64,000 bases of DNA, taken from assembly GCA_021613335.1 (NCBI GenBank), contig JAJTWR010000332.1, positions 2,759,001 to 2,823,000 of the forward strand. Direction: 5' to 3'. Below the pieces are notes generated by a model. It made no database searches. It was not told the DNA's origin and saw only the letters and a program-made list of their open reading frames with translations. Origin of the DNA: Whitmania pigra (lineage: Eukaryota; Annelida; Clitellata; Hirudinida; Haemopidae). The translations under genes and the position numbers were made by a program. Below are positions 13,122 to 26,182 of the stretch, piece after piece (position 1 is the first letter of the stretch; each line of letters begins with the position of its first letter).

Positions 13122-14345
13122 ACTGCAAGCTAACTTTTTTAAATGAAAAATTCAGTTTTTTTGATGTTTTCTTTGCTTTATCTTCGTTTTATATTTCGTT
13201 TCAATTTTTTCCTGAGCAACCATTCGTAAACCTTTTGAATGTTTATTCTGCACCCTGACTCGTCGACTCCTTTCATGGAGAATCGTTTGTACATAATGTT
13301 GATGGTTCCTGCCTGCTTCTGGAGCAGAGTTGTTTATTATTTTTAAAACTAAGTTTTGTTTAATCTGCTCTTTGAGTTGACAGTTGGATGGAAATTCCTG
13401 CTCCTGCCCCTCCGTTTTATTGTTTGCCCTCATGATCTTTCGTGATTGTTTGGAAATCAAATTTTTAATTTACCTTAATCGGAATGTTGTGTTAATTGTA
13501 TCTACAAGAATTTTGTTACTTTATCTTCTTAGAGCTTTCAGTTGTTTTAACCAACTTGTCGAAATTTTTACTCCTCAATTGGTGCATCACTCTGGACTTC
13601 AGCGATTCACACTGTCCTTCATTTTGGTGTTGGGTGAGGTCGTCATCACACCACCCACGTAGATGGGGGTCTACGAACTGCTTGCTTCTTATGTCCATGT
13701 TGGCCATTCAATTCAATTGCTACACGTTCGTCTTCCGTCACCGCTGCCGAGGGGGGAAGCCATCGGACGTTTTAATTTGTGCCTAATCATTATTATGTGT
13801 TGTGCACTTGTAATCAGTGGCTTTAGGAGCCAGGTCATTCACCTACTATGACTCTTATTAATAGGCTAAATTTTTTGGTAACTGGCACGCTATTTCGCGA
13901 TTTTGACACAACACTGCACTCTGATTTGATAAGATAATCATCGTTATTTAGGAAATTATTTAATCTTTCTTGTAGATGGACAGTTTTCTTTTTAAGTAAC
14001 AAATGACATGACATAGGCCCATGCTTTTGTTGATGTTCAGCTGGGGCCTTCATACTGAGGATGTTAAATGATGCCTCTCCAGTCTTCTTCAGAAATTGTG
14101 GCCCTTTCAAATCATTCTGATACTCCTAGGTCAGGTTTCTAGCAGTTTGACCCCGCATGCTTACATGATTCCATTCTACAAACACATTCACTGCTTGCAA
14201 ATTATTTTTTTGAAAATTGTTTGCCCGAAACTTTTAATGTCGAAGTTTATTGTTTACAAATTTGGTGAGCTGAAAACAGTCTAGAGATGCTTCATTTTTG
14301 TAGAGTGCCGTACATGTTATAGATAAATAAAACTTCCTCCACTTT
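13122..14345 (+). other. Probable NR2C 3' untranslated region
   Basis: The stretch follows the NR2C stop codon, has no splice-supported coding sequence and ends near an AATAAA at 14326. The overlapping short open frames have no recognisable motifs. Confidence 0.6.
14326..14331 (+). terminator. Poly(A) signal AATAAA, probably NR2C
   Basis: Canonical AATAAA about 1.2 kb past the NR2C stop and the last plus-strand signal before the PLA2G6 coding end, so it probably directs NR2C 3' processing. Confidence 0.55.
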
Positions 14346-14382
14346 TTTCATTTTAGACTTGTTAATCAATTAACAACAAAGA

Positions 14383-14388
14383 TTTATT
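14383..14388 (-). terminator. Poly(A) signal AATAAA on the minus strand, probably PLA2G6
   Basis: The plus strand reads TTTATT, so the minus strand reads AATAAA, starting 17 bases after the PLA2G6 stop codon. This implies a very short 3' UTR and places the two convergent transcript ends almost against each other. Confidence 0.55.
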
Positions 14389-14404
14389 TCGCTGCACATC
14401 TATT

Positions 14405-17400
14405 TTAGCCTGCTGAGTTAAGTTTCTTTTCCTTTTTTATCAGAAGGTATTTGGCCAGGCGTCTGATGGCGCCAATATTTTGATTTATGAAACATTGTGT
14501 TTCCCACATGAGTTTCACAAGAACCAAGTCGTCAGTGCAGTCAAGGGGGATGTAATTTGAAATTACTGGGTTGAACCTGTAAAATGGAACTCCTATCATG
14601 CCACACCAAGCGGCTGCTCTTCTCACTATATGACCGTCCGCCTGCGTCACCTGTGCCAAAGCAAAATAATCAGCGAAAATTAATATTGAATGATTTTTGC
14701 TATTTGTTTATTTGTTCAAAGGAATAACCTGGTCAACCAATAATTCCCCAATGCCCAAAAATCCAGAGAGGACTTTGCCCAAGTCCCTGAGGCCCTCAGG
14801 TCTGAAGAAGTCACAAACCTCCACTTGTTTTGGTGTCGGCCTACCAGTTCCAATCGACACCACTACATATATGGGCTTGGGCTTAATTTTTTGCTATATT
14901 AAAATTTAGTAAAAAAACTAATATTAGTTGCCAATTTAGAATTTTAACGTCAAAAGAATGCATCTGCATCCTTTCCAATTTATGGATAACTTACAGTGAC
15001 TTCGTTTATCCTATTCAGGCGAAAGAGTTCTGTGAGGACATCTAAAGTTGGGTTGTTGGCAATGAACGCCCCGTCAATGAACCTCCCTGATGCCCTGAAG
15101 TAAGTGGTGGCGGCTGTGGTGGCTCTCACAGCTTGCCATACCAGTTGGTCTTCCAAAGTGTAAATCGTTTTACATATGTTTAATTCTCGTCTCAGCTCTT
15201 TAAAATTATTATACCACCATATAAAAAAAACTCTGGATTTGGAAAAATTAGGTGGGTCCCCCTGGAAGAGGTTGAGGAAAAATTTCCCTTCCAGAATCAA
15301 AGAATAAAAATTTCACGCGCAAGTGCCCATTTCAATTTTGATCTCTAATGTTCGTGAGCCCCCCAACTCTTCTAGGCCCCATTGCAGCGCTTCGGCTGCA
15401 ACCCCTCTCGTGGGGCCTGGAAGTAAGACTTTATATCAAAAATTTTGGAGTTTGCCTATAAGATCTCAACATCTGCAATTGCTAATAATTATGAAATTTC
15501 CTTGGCTTTAAATCATTGTACCACATAAAGTTATCTACCTTTATAATCAGGGTTGCTAGTGAGATTTTTGAAAAAAAGCCCAGATCGCCTGGCCAAAACA
15601 ACCAAGAAAAGCCCAGATCATGTTAAACCAGCTTTTATTGTCAATTATTATCATTTTTTAATTACGATTCATGAAAAAGCTAAAATGTAGTCCCTGTATA
15701 GTTTGGCTAACATGCAAGAGCTCGACGTCAGCACTAGCTCAGCTTGTATTTTATCTTGAATTAAGAGCTGGTTACAAGTACCACAAAACTGGCCAATATC
15801 CAAAGCTGTACCTCGGGCCATCATGTTTTTCACATGTTTCTGCGTCTGCAAGGCGAGCCAGAAAACTAATTAGTGTTATTCATTAAACATGAACAAACTT
15901 TACATTTCACTCCAAAGCGATTGATGGGATCTGCATGCATCCGATCTTTTAGTTCAGCGATTCTCAATCTTTTTAGTACTGCTGCGACACCTAGGAAACA
16001 CTTGGCATGCTTTGGCGACCCCCAAAATACAATTGATTGAGTTAACTTTCACTCAGTTAACTTCATTGTCGTTATTAGGACTGACCCTCGTTTTACTTTT
16101 CTGTTTATATTTATTTGTTCGGCTCAATAAAAGAAAAAAATAATAAAGATATTTCGACTTGATGACTAACAAACTTGAAAAGACTATATGTTGCTGGAAT
16201 GTGATTTCAAACCAGAACGTTAAGTGACAAAGTAAAAAAATATCATTTTTCGCGATGTCGCTGGTCGCTTCAACGAACTCCTTATCGGGAATCTCTTCAA
16301 TTTTAACTGTGAATGGACATCTAGCAAGTGCAAATTGTGTCAGAAAAATTATTTAAATATTTTGAAATGTCTTCCTCAAGCATTTGCAAGTCCATATCAT
16401 TCTATTTCTACTTTCTAGTTCACCATCATTTTTCACTTTATCTATTTTCTTCTGATTCCCTTTGCCAAAGCTTAAGTTTCAATTGGAATTCATGGGTATT
16501 TTGTGATAAATCTAGGCATGGATTATGCATTTGGCCCTTAAATGGATACATTTAATTTAATTAATATCGGAAATTTAATAAGAAAAATTATATATTTCGA
16601 AAATTTATTTATTTAAAAAAGTCGGCAGAAGAAAATCTCCCTTATATGCTCAAAATGTGTAAATACAAATTTAATAGAAAATGAGAGAAGTGAACGCAAA
16701 TACATCATTTGTGCAATAGGAAATGTGAAAAGTCATGATCAACTTTTTCAATTTTTACAATGTTCCAACAGTTATTATGTGTTGAGCTGATTTTGTGATA
16801 GCTTGCAAGTTGGTTTTGAACATTATCACCACAACCACTCAGCCATACTACAAAAGGCTGAATGATTATTGGGCGTTAGATATATAGTTTGTACTAAATT
16901 ATCTTAATCAAAATTATATGTAGAGTTAAAGAAAATTATCGAAAATGTCTTTAAAAAATTATCGAATTCTTATCGTCTCAGCGACCGCCGGCAAAACCGT
17001 CGATCAAACCCATAGGGATCGTGACCCACAGGCTGAGAACCGCTGTTCTGCAAACCAATCATCATTAAATGCCTGATTGTACCACATCTTAGCTTTCTTA
17101 CGAGGTGGATCGACACGGCAAGCAACTGGAGTAACTGCGTCACCGTCCATTAATCAAAAATCAAAGTTCAATGTAGTAAAACGAGAAAATATTACAGAAA
17201 AGAAGGAAGTCGGTAGTGAAGAAGGTGGTTCTTTGTTGAAGAGATAAACGAAAGAACCTTACAGAATATTATTTTTACCACAAAAATTATTTTTTTCCAA
17301 AAACACCCAGGTTTCCAAACAAAACAACCTAGAAACCCAGATTGAATCCAAATCCTTTAAATTCCCAAGATCATGGCAAAAACCCAACACCGGCAACCCC

Positions 17401-20400
17401 GTTTATAATAATTCTAGATTTTCTGATGCATGAGACAAGTCAAAACAAGTTAACTTCATAAAAATGTTTCAATAATCCAAATAAACGCATTACCTTTTGG
17501 TCTTGGTACTGGCTGGAAACGTTCGTCTGTAGAGTAATAAGATTCATGCATGCCTGGAACTTCAAAATTCTTGAACATAAAAAGTTCGGTTGGAAGTCTG
17601 TCGGCCAAGACAGACATTAGCATGACACTATGTAATGACAACAATAAGAATGATTTCAAACAAGTAGTATCAAAATTGATGAAACGAATATGATATTAGC
17701 TTCGAAGTAATGCTCAAAACTCAGAACCACCAAAAGTAGAAAATTAAGGTCAACAACAGCAGAGAAAGAGAATTGTCACAAAATTACAGCAATTGGTGAT
17801 TGCCATCACAACTGTTCATCGCATCAAGCAGGGAAGTTGCTTGGAAGAAAATTATAAAAGGAAGCAATTTTAGGTGACGTTGTTGATAAGGATATTATTA
17901 TTACACAAATTATCTAATAATTATTACACAAATTATCTAATAATTACTACACAAAAGCATTAATTTTTAGTCATTATTAATGATTAACATTAATTCATAA
18001 TTGTTGTTAATAAATAATAATTATTGTTAATAATTACTAATTATTGTTAATAAAATTAATGATTAATAATATCATTAATAATATAATTATTATTTGGGAT
18101 GGTTGAACAAAGGTAGGCCTCTCATGAACAGGCGAAATGATATCTTTTATTGAAATCTCTGTAAGATGATTCAATCGTGTGAAATGGGGACTCAATCTTA
18201 TATAATTTTATCAAAATTTATAACTTAATTTCACTTAATTTTCATAAATCAAAGCACATACCGAGGGTACTCAATATCAGTCATTTTTGAGTCCTCCCCG
18301 AATTCTTGCTTCAAATAACGTTCAAGGATTTCTTGATTGTAAGGTCGCTTTCCTGTGAATATCTCGTTCTTCAGACGGAAGTAAGTTGAAATGCTGTACC
18401 TCAAGGATTTCTCTGTTTAATAAAATATATGTGAAATTCTGCTAGCTTAGCAACACCAAAACATTCTACTGTAGGCAATGGCCATGGTAAGGATCCCCCC
18501 TGTGCTTGTGCCACTAATCACGTCAAACAATTCGTAAATTGGCGTGTTTGCTTCCTTCTCTAAAGCAATCAAAATTGTGGCAGTTGCGATGCCTCTCATT
18601 CCACCACCGTCTAAAGTCAAAATCTGTTGGAGAATAAAAAATTATCTAGGTGGCAATCAATCCAGGCTGATAAACTAAATCAAAATTTCTGCAGTGACAT
18701 TGGCAAACATGTGTTTGAAGGAATTACGAATCTCAGAGCATTTTAACTCGGACATAACTTACTCTAATGACTTTAATAATCCAGGAAAGCATAGCCATAT
18801 AAAAATTTTAAATATCGCGTTAAACAGCCAGCTGAAAAATTCAAACAAAAATTAATTAATTTAACAGAATCTCCATAGACGGTCCTGCTTGATGTCTCCC
18901 TCGAAAGAGCTTCGTTGAGAACATCAACTTCAAGCCAGTAGTCGAAAACTGCAAATCATATATTATCGAATCACCTTAAATGTTATAAATGGCTACCCAA
19001 ATCTTATAAATGGATACAAACCAGTAGAATCATAAGTTAGCCCTTTAGTCAGTGGTGCTCCATCATATGCTGAATCATGCGAACATCCAATCATGCAGTC
19101 CTTCATTGACTTTTGGCACCTCTTTGCTCCTACCAAGTGCAGGTATTGCAAGATGAGATCCCTTCAATTTTTTCAAACGAAAATTGCTCACAAATTTCAA
19201 TCTTTGATAGATATCAAAACAAAGACAACTTATTTGGGCCCAAGGACCCTGCAGCCTTGTGCCTTGGGGTCACTCCTTTCTTGTTTTCGACGTTTACCTT
19301 GGCCCCAAATCCAAGTAATGCCTGCACCAAATCTGGCCGATCAAGCTGTCAAAGTGGATCAACTAAACAGAGGAACTTGACAATTACTAAAAGCAGCGGG
19401 TCTACACAAAACATTATTTTGAGTTTAATCTTGAAATTCATTCTATTTAGATTAGCACTTTGCGCGTGCATCCAATATTTAAGAATAGCTTAGAAATGAC
19501 AACAAAAATTACTGAACACAGTATTCAATATATATAATATATATATAATCTCAAAGCATTAAGGTCGAAGCCTACAAAATATGAACTTTCAGAAAGCTCA
19601 CCTCAATGGCCAAATGAAGACACGAATTACCAAGAAGGTCAGAAGTCGAAGCATCAGCAGCCTCCACAAGAAGCATCAGAGAGCAACTAAAATCACCCTC
19701 CTTAATTTTGCAAATTAGTGGTGTTTCACCTAAAGAGTTCACTGTGTCTAAATTGACATTGTGCTTCTTCAAACAGCGAAGCATCTTGAAAAAATGAAAC
19801 GACATTAACTTTATCATTAATGGACCTACTACTTAAAAACCATTCTAAACAGTTTCAGCATCAATTCTTGGATCAATAATTCTTGTTTGGAGAGGCGCAG
19901 ATAGGGGAGGCGGCCGCCTTGTCTAGAGGGCGGCAAAAATTGGATACCAAATCAATAATGTTTTACAATTTTGATACATGATTCATGACCAGTCACGTCT
20001 TAAAATAAAATATAAGCTAGGATTCCTATTAACACTCATAATTGTGGCTTAGGCTGGCCATTTAGAAAGCTTTTGATTATTTATAAGATTATGATTGGGT
20101 TACTTTAGTTTCAGTTCTAGACTAGAGGGACATCAAACTATTTCTAGCTTCGCCCCTGCTTTACTCCAAATACAAATAATGTCGCTAAAAACCAGAAATT
20201 TCCGAAATTGGTCCACTTCAAATGCTGCAACCACTCTAATGTTTATAGCAACGGAATTACCTCCTTACTCCTGAAACAATGTGCTGCAGTGTTTCCAATA
20301 GAACTTTCCTTTAATTCCAGTTGTTCAGGACGACCATCGCATAACATATCCACGATTCTGAAGACAACCAAACTTATCAGATTCGGTCAAAAATGACTGC

Positions 20401-21609
20401 CAAAGTTTGAAGACCTACTCAACATTATCGAGGAAAATAGCGCAATGTATGGGGTATCTGAAGGACTTAGTGATGGATGGATTAGCCTTTGCATCGAGTA
20501 GTTTTTCAACGTTTGATGGGAGGCCGTTAAGGCAAGCTTCATGAAGGGCGGTCTCCCCCATATTGCTAAACTTGTCGATGGAGGAAATGTCCTTAGAGGC
20601 AAGCATCTGTCGATTGGAATATTTCAGATTAAAGCAACGTTGACAAAAATACTAAATGTGAAATAATGAACTCTTTGCTCAAATTAAATTTAAACTCTTT
20701 GGTCGGACAATTGAGAATGAATGCAGGTGAAGCCAAGACGCAGGCTTCACAGAATACACAGACATTTTGAACGAATGTTTTAATCCTGGAGACTAACAAC
20801 AGATTATAAGATGTTAACATATTAACTAATGACTAATTTCAAATAAAATGACCTCGATTATTTCGGAATGTACGCAATTGGCAGCATAATGATAAGCAGT
20901 TCGACCCTCACTATCCACCTCAGACGTCTTGGCTCCAAGATCCAAAAGTTTGCGAATCACTTGAATGTTTTCAAGTTTGATAGCTAAATGCAGAGGTGAC
21001 ATGCCATAGTCAGGCGTCGGATCGTTGATTTGTCTAAAAAAAAACATTTTTTTTAATTCTTTAAAGGCTGACATGATGATCACCTATCGCAAACTTTAAA
21101 ACGCTTTTGTTACTGGCACACTCGCCAGTTCCAATGAGAACCATTAGATGAGTAATTCCAAATTGAGGATTCTTTTCTATGGCATCTAAAACTTCCTTTA
21201 ATAATATTGAAGTGACAGGTTCACCAGAGCAGCTGAGGAGCTTTGGAAATTTGTGCTGCAACATTTCGAACCTACTCCTGGCTTCTTCGGCTTTTTTTGA
21301 AGAAAATATCCTGAAAACCAATTTCTGTGGTTCAGTTTTTCTTCTTACAGTGAGATATTATGCTACTATTTACTCAAAAGTTTTTGAGCTTGCTCCATCG
21401 AAATAAAGTGCCACGTATTTGCCATTGAGCTTCACAAGTCTGAAGGTCTCGTCCCCCAACTCCAATTCTGACCTTAAGTCAGCAAATCAACAACAACTCG
21501 CATTAACAGTAATTCACCGAATATATTTGATTTAGTAGTTATACTTACTTTTCGTAAATAGATGCTTGAACTTCAAATGGTTTGGATGAGAAAAATAAAG
21601 ACCAGAATC
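14405..21609 (-). CDS. Ca2+-independent phospholipase A2 (group VI, ankyrin-patatin); 5' start missing
   Basis: Hydrolyses the sn-2 acyl chain of phospholipids; the family works at membranes and mitochondria. Coding exons in transcript order: 21549-21609, 21374-21472, 21095-21310, 20853-21033, 20419-20606, 20261-20357, 19602-19784, 19230-19345, 19022-19161, 18866-18948, 18470-18623, 18262-18412, 17494-17627, 14995-15149, 14729-14875, 14405-14650 (782 aa, all phases agree). The N-terminal part includes [15 protein letters not shown]. Ankyrin repeats follow, for example [22 protein letters not shown] and [10 protein letters not shown]. The patatin domain has oxyanion motif LDGGGMRG, nucleophile elbow GTSTGG and catalytic Asp in [11 protein letters not shown], so the dyad is intact. 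The C-terminal part matches human PLA2G6 closely ([26 protein letters not shown]). The acceptor at 14875 could also be 6 bp upstream, adding Pro-Lys. The exon with the start codon was not found. Confidence 0.94.
15374..15418. repeat. Perfect two-tier hairpin in a PLA2G6 intron
   Basis: AGGCCCCA pairs with TGGGGCCT (outer stem, 8 bp). Inside, TTGCAGC pairs with GCTGCAA around a GCTTCG loop, and a 9-base bulge CCCCTCTCG follows on one side. The element is much more GC-rich than its surroundings. It could be a transposon end, a structured RNA or a MITE core; the sequence does not tell which. Confidence 0.6.
15548..17401. mobile_element. Non-autonomous hAT element (outer), TSD TTTATAAT
   Basis: Ends read CAGGGTTGCTAGTG (left) and, reverse-complemented, CGGGGTTGCCGGTG (right). 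The 8 bases on each side are identical, TTTATAAT at 15540-15547 and 17402-17409, which is the 8-bp duplication expected of hAT. It contains a second hAT-like element, has no transposase ORF, and sits wholly in the PLA2G6 intron between coding exons 17494-17627 and 14995-15149. Confidence 0.88.
15955..17045. mobile_element. hAT (Charlie-like) non-autonomous element nested in the outer hAT
   Basis: Left end CAGCGATTCTCAATCTTTTT and, reverse-complemented, right end CAGCGGTTCTCAGCCTGTGG share the CAGCG-TTCTCA ends known from Charlie-type hATs; the right end is followed by the usual GTCACGATCCC stretch. Flanking octamers TTTTAGTT and TTCTGCAA do not match, so its target duplication has decayed or the ends are not exact. 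No transposase is encoded. Confidence 0.78.
17888..18080. repeat. AT-rich tandem repeats in a PLA2G6 intron
   Basis: About three copies of a roughly 25-bp unit, ATTATTACACAAATTATCT with AATA joins, run into repeated TTAATAATTATTG motifs. Purely intronic low-complexity sequence. Confidence 0.75.
19890..20158. mobile_element. hAT-like MITE in a PLA2G6 intron
   Basis: The left end GAGAGGCGCAGATAG and the reverse-complemented right end CAGGGGCGAAGCTAG match at 11 of 15 positions. A GC-rich GGCGGCCGCC core next to the left end is typical of several animal hAT MITEs. The target duplication is unclear (CTTGTTTG against CTTTACTC). Confidence 0.5.
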
Positions 21610-21673
21610 CTGCTAATGAAAATAAGATTAGGTTATGCGATCTAAACTTAAACGAAAAACTACATTCAATATA

Positions 21674-21712
21674 CCCATGGGTAAATATAAGCGCTATATA
21701 AATACGAAGTTA
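21674..21712 (+). repeat. SINE 3' tail fragment
   Basis: The sequence AAGCGCTATATAAATACGAAG matches the tail of the tRNA-derived SINE seen at about 24.6 and 26.1 kb. Only the tail is present, as in 5'-truncated retroposed copies. Confidence 0.55.
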
Positions 21713-21774
21713 AAATCAAAATGAAACATTAGGAACATCTTCATTCAGCTGGCCATAGAATCCATTGTATATTC

Positions 21775-21870
21775 GCAAAGATTTTACGTCGACTTGGCGG
21801 GGCTAGCGATTCGCTGGCGCAGAAAACATTTCTGCTGAGCGTCGGTTTGTTCCGAGAATTTTGAAAAAAA
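21775..21870 (-). promoter_or_regulatory. Candidate 5' UTR or promoter of PLA2G6
   Basis: A GC-rich patch in otherwise AT-rich sequence lies just upstream of the first found PLA2G6 coding exon. It includes a GAC/GTAAAA splice-donor-like site on the minus strand, compatible with a non-coding first exon. No core promoter motif is clear. Confidence 0.25.
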
Positions 21871-24545
21871 AACAGCCTTGTTGTTGTTTAGCTTTTGTAT
21901 TGAAATATTTTTAACTATATATTCACTAAATGTAAATTAGTGTAAACCAAAAACAGCATATATTATTAGTGGGTAAACGAAAATATCTGGCATGAAACGA
22001 ACAGAACTGGTTTATATACACATGATTTAATTTTCATATTTCACATTTTTATATTTTAAACATTCTTTCGGAAGGTTTAAATTCAATCTAGCAGTTACCT
22101 AAAGGTCTGATCTCAGCCATAGAAATTAAGATTAGCAGTTGCATGATTAGGTCTGACAAAGTCTCTGATGCATTTAATTTCAATCAAACAACTTTTTAAT
22201 TGCTTACAAAGGGAGTTTATGAGTATTGAAATATTAAAGTAACATGTAAAATAAAAAGTAAAGTAAGTAAAAAGCAGTGATGCCGAAAACTTTAATACTC
22301 GTGTACATTTTTTGTACTTAAGTCCTTTCACGATTATGTACTTAGCTTATAGGTATTGGCATCTAAAATTGTTAGCGACAGGCGTTTTTGTTTATTAATT
22401 TAATAAACATATAAATAAGGCCAGAAAACATAAATCGGTCATAGAAATAATCTATGACTTAAATTAATGTATATAATTAATAATAAAGGGTTGACTTTCC
22501 TGAAATGTGGAGATCATAACCAAATTTGAGGCTCACTGGCCTACATTGTTACATATAGTTTTCGGAAACAGCGTGGGTCAAAAATTAATGTCAAATTTTT
22601 TATTAAAACTAACTAAAGCAAAGGTTACTTTAACCAAATTTATATTTTATGAAGTTAAAACGATGTATGTGACCTACTTTCGGAAAACATCTGTCCAATC
22701 ATAGTGCCTAAATTAGCTAATATATGAATATTAATCAGCCCGGCGTCGTTCTAGACACGGGTTTGTAAATATGTTCTCCGGAGAGAAAAAAGTAGGGAAA
22801 ATGTGGTAAAATGGGCAATGGGAAATAAATATTCATAAGAGCATCTTCAAATTTCATGCTTTAAGTTCTTTTGTTTATGTTGTAAAAATCATTTTTTAAG
22901 TTTTTAACTCCATTCCTCAATTCAGCCCGCGGTAGTTGGTTGACAAATACAAACATTTAATTACAGCACAAATATTTAAACAACTCGAACATGTTAAATG
23001 TTCAGCTTGTAATAAATATGGCGAATGGGCACACATTTTCAACACTGTTAGATTGTTAGAATCTATCAAACAATGCTAGATTTCCAGCACCTGTAAGAGA
23101 TACAAAATGGCCCTTGGCAAGCTTTACACACACGAATCCTGAAATATTTCGATGAAATTCAAACGAAAGTCATTTTTATTCTGCCAGGACATCCCTTCCA
23201 GTTATTCGTAGTTACAAGTCATTAATCATATTACTAGTGTGATAAGTGACTAAATATCGTAATTTTAGAAATTAATTAAATTATTAATTTTTATTCGCCT
23301 AAAATACCTGCTACTCCACAAGCCTATCTCTTGTGCCCCGTGACGCAGAGGTTACAAAAGTTTGTCTGTGACGAGGAATATGCCTTTCACGACTTTGGTC
23401 TACCAAGAAGAAGCAATAATGAAATGTCTCATTCTTTCTCATCAGGGATATCCGTGCTCTCGCGAGACGTCGTCTCATTAAAGTTTACACTTTATTTACA
23501 AACGCACCCCTGATGTTTGTCTCCTTAAGATTCGCATTGCGTGTTTCTTTTTCTTAAATGTAGAATTGTCGTTCGAACATTAACAATTTTGGTGTTTTTT
23601 ACTTCGCTTTGGTCTGAAGTCACCGAGCATAATGAAAAAGTCCAAATGAGGTATGATATTTATTCTTGCCATGACTACGAACATTAATAAGTATCAACCA
23701 TTTCTTATATATTAGGCAAGTATTAAGACCTACTGATTGTAGTAGTAATGATTAATTAGGCAAGTAGCCGGCTGAGAAATTTCGTCTTTTTATAATCTAA
23801 ACATAATTTAAAGATAATTCAAATTTGTGTAATTTATCTCAACCGATAATCCAATCACAATCTCAAATTAAAAGAAAGCACAAGTTGATGCATTTTATAC
23901 AAGAACAATTACGCAAAGAAATGAAGGAATAACAATTCATCACTTTCATTCATTTCATGGAAACCTGTCGCAGCAACACTTAAGTTGGACATTGATGGAG
24001 AACTGGTGTCACACGCGATATTAAGCAGTTTTTAAATTAAATATTTGTTGCAAATGCAATAATAAATCTATTAAATATGAAATGTGTAATTATTCATAAC
24101 ATTAAAAATATTTTGAAATGTTACGTAAACATAAAGCATGATAGCATTTAGATGGTTTGTTATGAATTTATTTCGAGTATGTTGATGAATAAAATATAAA
24201 GAAAGCCACGCAATCGCAGATGCTTGTGTAATTGCTCAGAAGCATATTCAACGGTTGCTTCTGTAAGACTGCACTGTACATAATCTTTCTTAATTAATTA
24301 TCTTTATCAATAATTTTTTTTTATAATTAAATATTCAATTAATTTTTTTAATAGACATTGACAAAAATAACTAATTAACATCTCAAACTGAAAACCTTCC
24401 GATTACCATCCCCAGGATGTCTTATTGAGTTTTCATTCTATCACTATCTCAATCTGAATAGTTCAACGTGTTAAGTTTATGTTATAAATTAGTATATTAC
24501 AATATTATCATTATTATGTTATTTATATGTAATGAATGATTGTTT
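21871..24545. other. Intergenic, nothing recognised
   Basis: AT-rich sequence. Short open frames on both strands lack splice context, conserved motifs or coding composition. PLA2G6 5' exons may lie here, but none could be identified. Confidence 0.55.
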
Positions 24546-24584
24546 TTCCTATATTTCCTCAGCCAAAGTCAAACGCTCAAGCTG

Positions 24585-24760
24585 GCTTGCAGGTTAGCCG
24601 AATGGGTTACGTGCCTGCATACGGAGGTAACGGCACCAGTCGTAATGTGTCGTGTTCGAAACCCAGCCTGCACTTTTTCCTTGGGAAGGAGCGCTATATA
24701 AATGGTTACAAGAAGCGCCTCTGACGCTATGCGTATGGTGCTATATAAATGAAGTTACAA
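24585..24760 (+). mobile_element. tRNA-derived SINE, copy 1
   Basis: The head has a Pol III A-box-like TTAGCCGAATGGGTTACG and a B box GTGTTCGAAACCC about 50 bp later. The tail has GGAGCGCTATATAAATGG and a second GGTGCTATATAAATGAAG. The head matches the 26.06-kb copy along most of its length. Such tails are shared with LINEs that mobilise SINEs in many aquatic animals. Confidence 0.75.
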
Positions 24761-25463
24761 TCACACGAGAGCAAAAACTATCACGGATGGTTCAATGGTT
24801 TTAACTAACATTTATTATCCCTTTTGGTTTTGAGAGAACCTCGAGACGTGAAACAAGCCACAGCACAATCAGCATTTCATCAGTTCGTGCCTTACACAAT
24901 AAATGTCATCGCTCACAAGCCAAATCCTTTTCGGCATCGCTTTTGCGATCTTCGCTTCTGATAATTCCACACGCAGTTCCAGAGAAGTGCTGTTAGTTAT
25001 TAACATGCTTCGGGAAAAGCCGAGGATTAAGCGCAAAAAGGAATGCGATTTAGATGAGATCACTCCTCTCTAGTAGCAGATGAATGCATTCACATAAACA
25101 TCCATACATGAAGGCCTCTGTCATCATATTTTTGTATTTTGGATGTGTGATCTTTGTCTAATGGAGCAGAACCAATGGTGGTATCGAAGACTGTGGAATC
25201 CCATGTTAGTAGCCACGGAATTCTGAGATTCCTACCAATACTCATTTTCAGATCAACTTTGGTGATGTAACCTTTCTTGGTAAGCTTTTCTAATTGGCGA
25301 ACAAGGTTGTTATGCTGCTCTCTACTCGCTGCGTCCATACCTGAGCAAACCTGGAAAATAGGTCCATGCACTCGAAGGCACCAAACCGGAATTACAAAAC
25401 GTGTTCATTTACTTTGATATCTGGAAATTCTGAGATTGTTTGGGAGAACCTTAACTCTGTATA

Positions 25464-26028
<565 letters not shown>

Positions 26029-26057
26029 TATAGGATAATATGATAAATCCGTAATAA

Positions 26058-26182
26058 TCGGTGGCAGGTTGGTCGAAAGGTTGCACTCTTGCATGCAGCG
26101 GTAACAGAAACCATCGCAATGTTTCTTGTTCGTAACCCAACCTGCAACGCCGACAGGTAGGAGCGCTACATAAATTAAAGAT
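26058..26182 (+). mobile_element. tRNA-derived SINE, copy 2
   Basis: Head GGCAGGTTGGTCGAAAGG, middle GCAGCGGTAACAG, B box CTTGTTCGTAACCC and tail GGAGCGCTACATAAATTA align in order with the 24.6-kb copy. Divergence between the two suggests the family is not recent. Confidence 0.72.

Noticed and set aside
19113..19493. Plus-strand 126-residue open frame
   Set aside because: It is antisense to PLA2G6 ankyrin exons with clear splice phases.
21033..21094. Apparent frameshift between two PLA2G6 ankyrin exons
   Set aside because: Using ATAG/GTGATC as donor breaks the frame, but AA/GTTTGC at 21095 keeps it and gives the same residue spacing as human PLA2G6, so no frameshift is needed.
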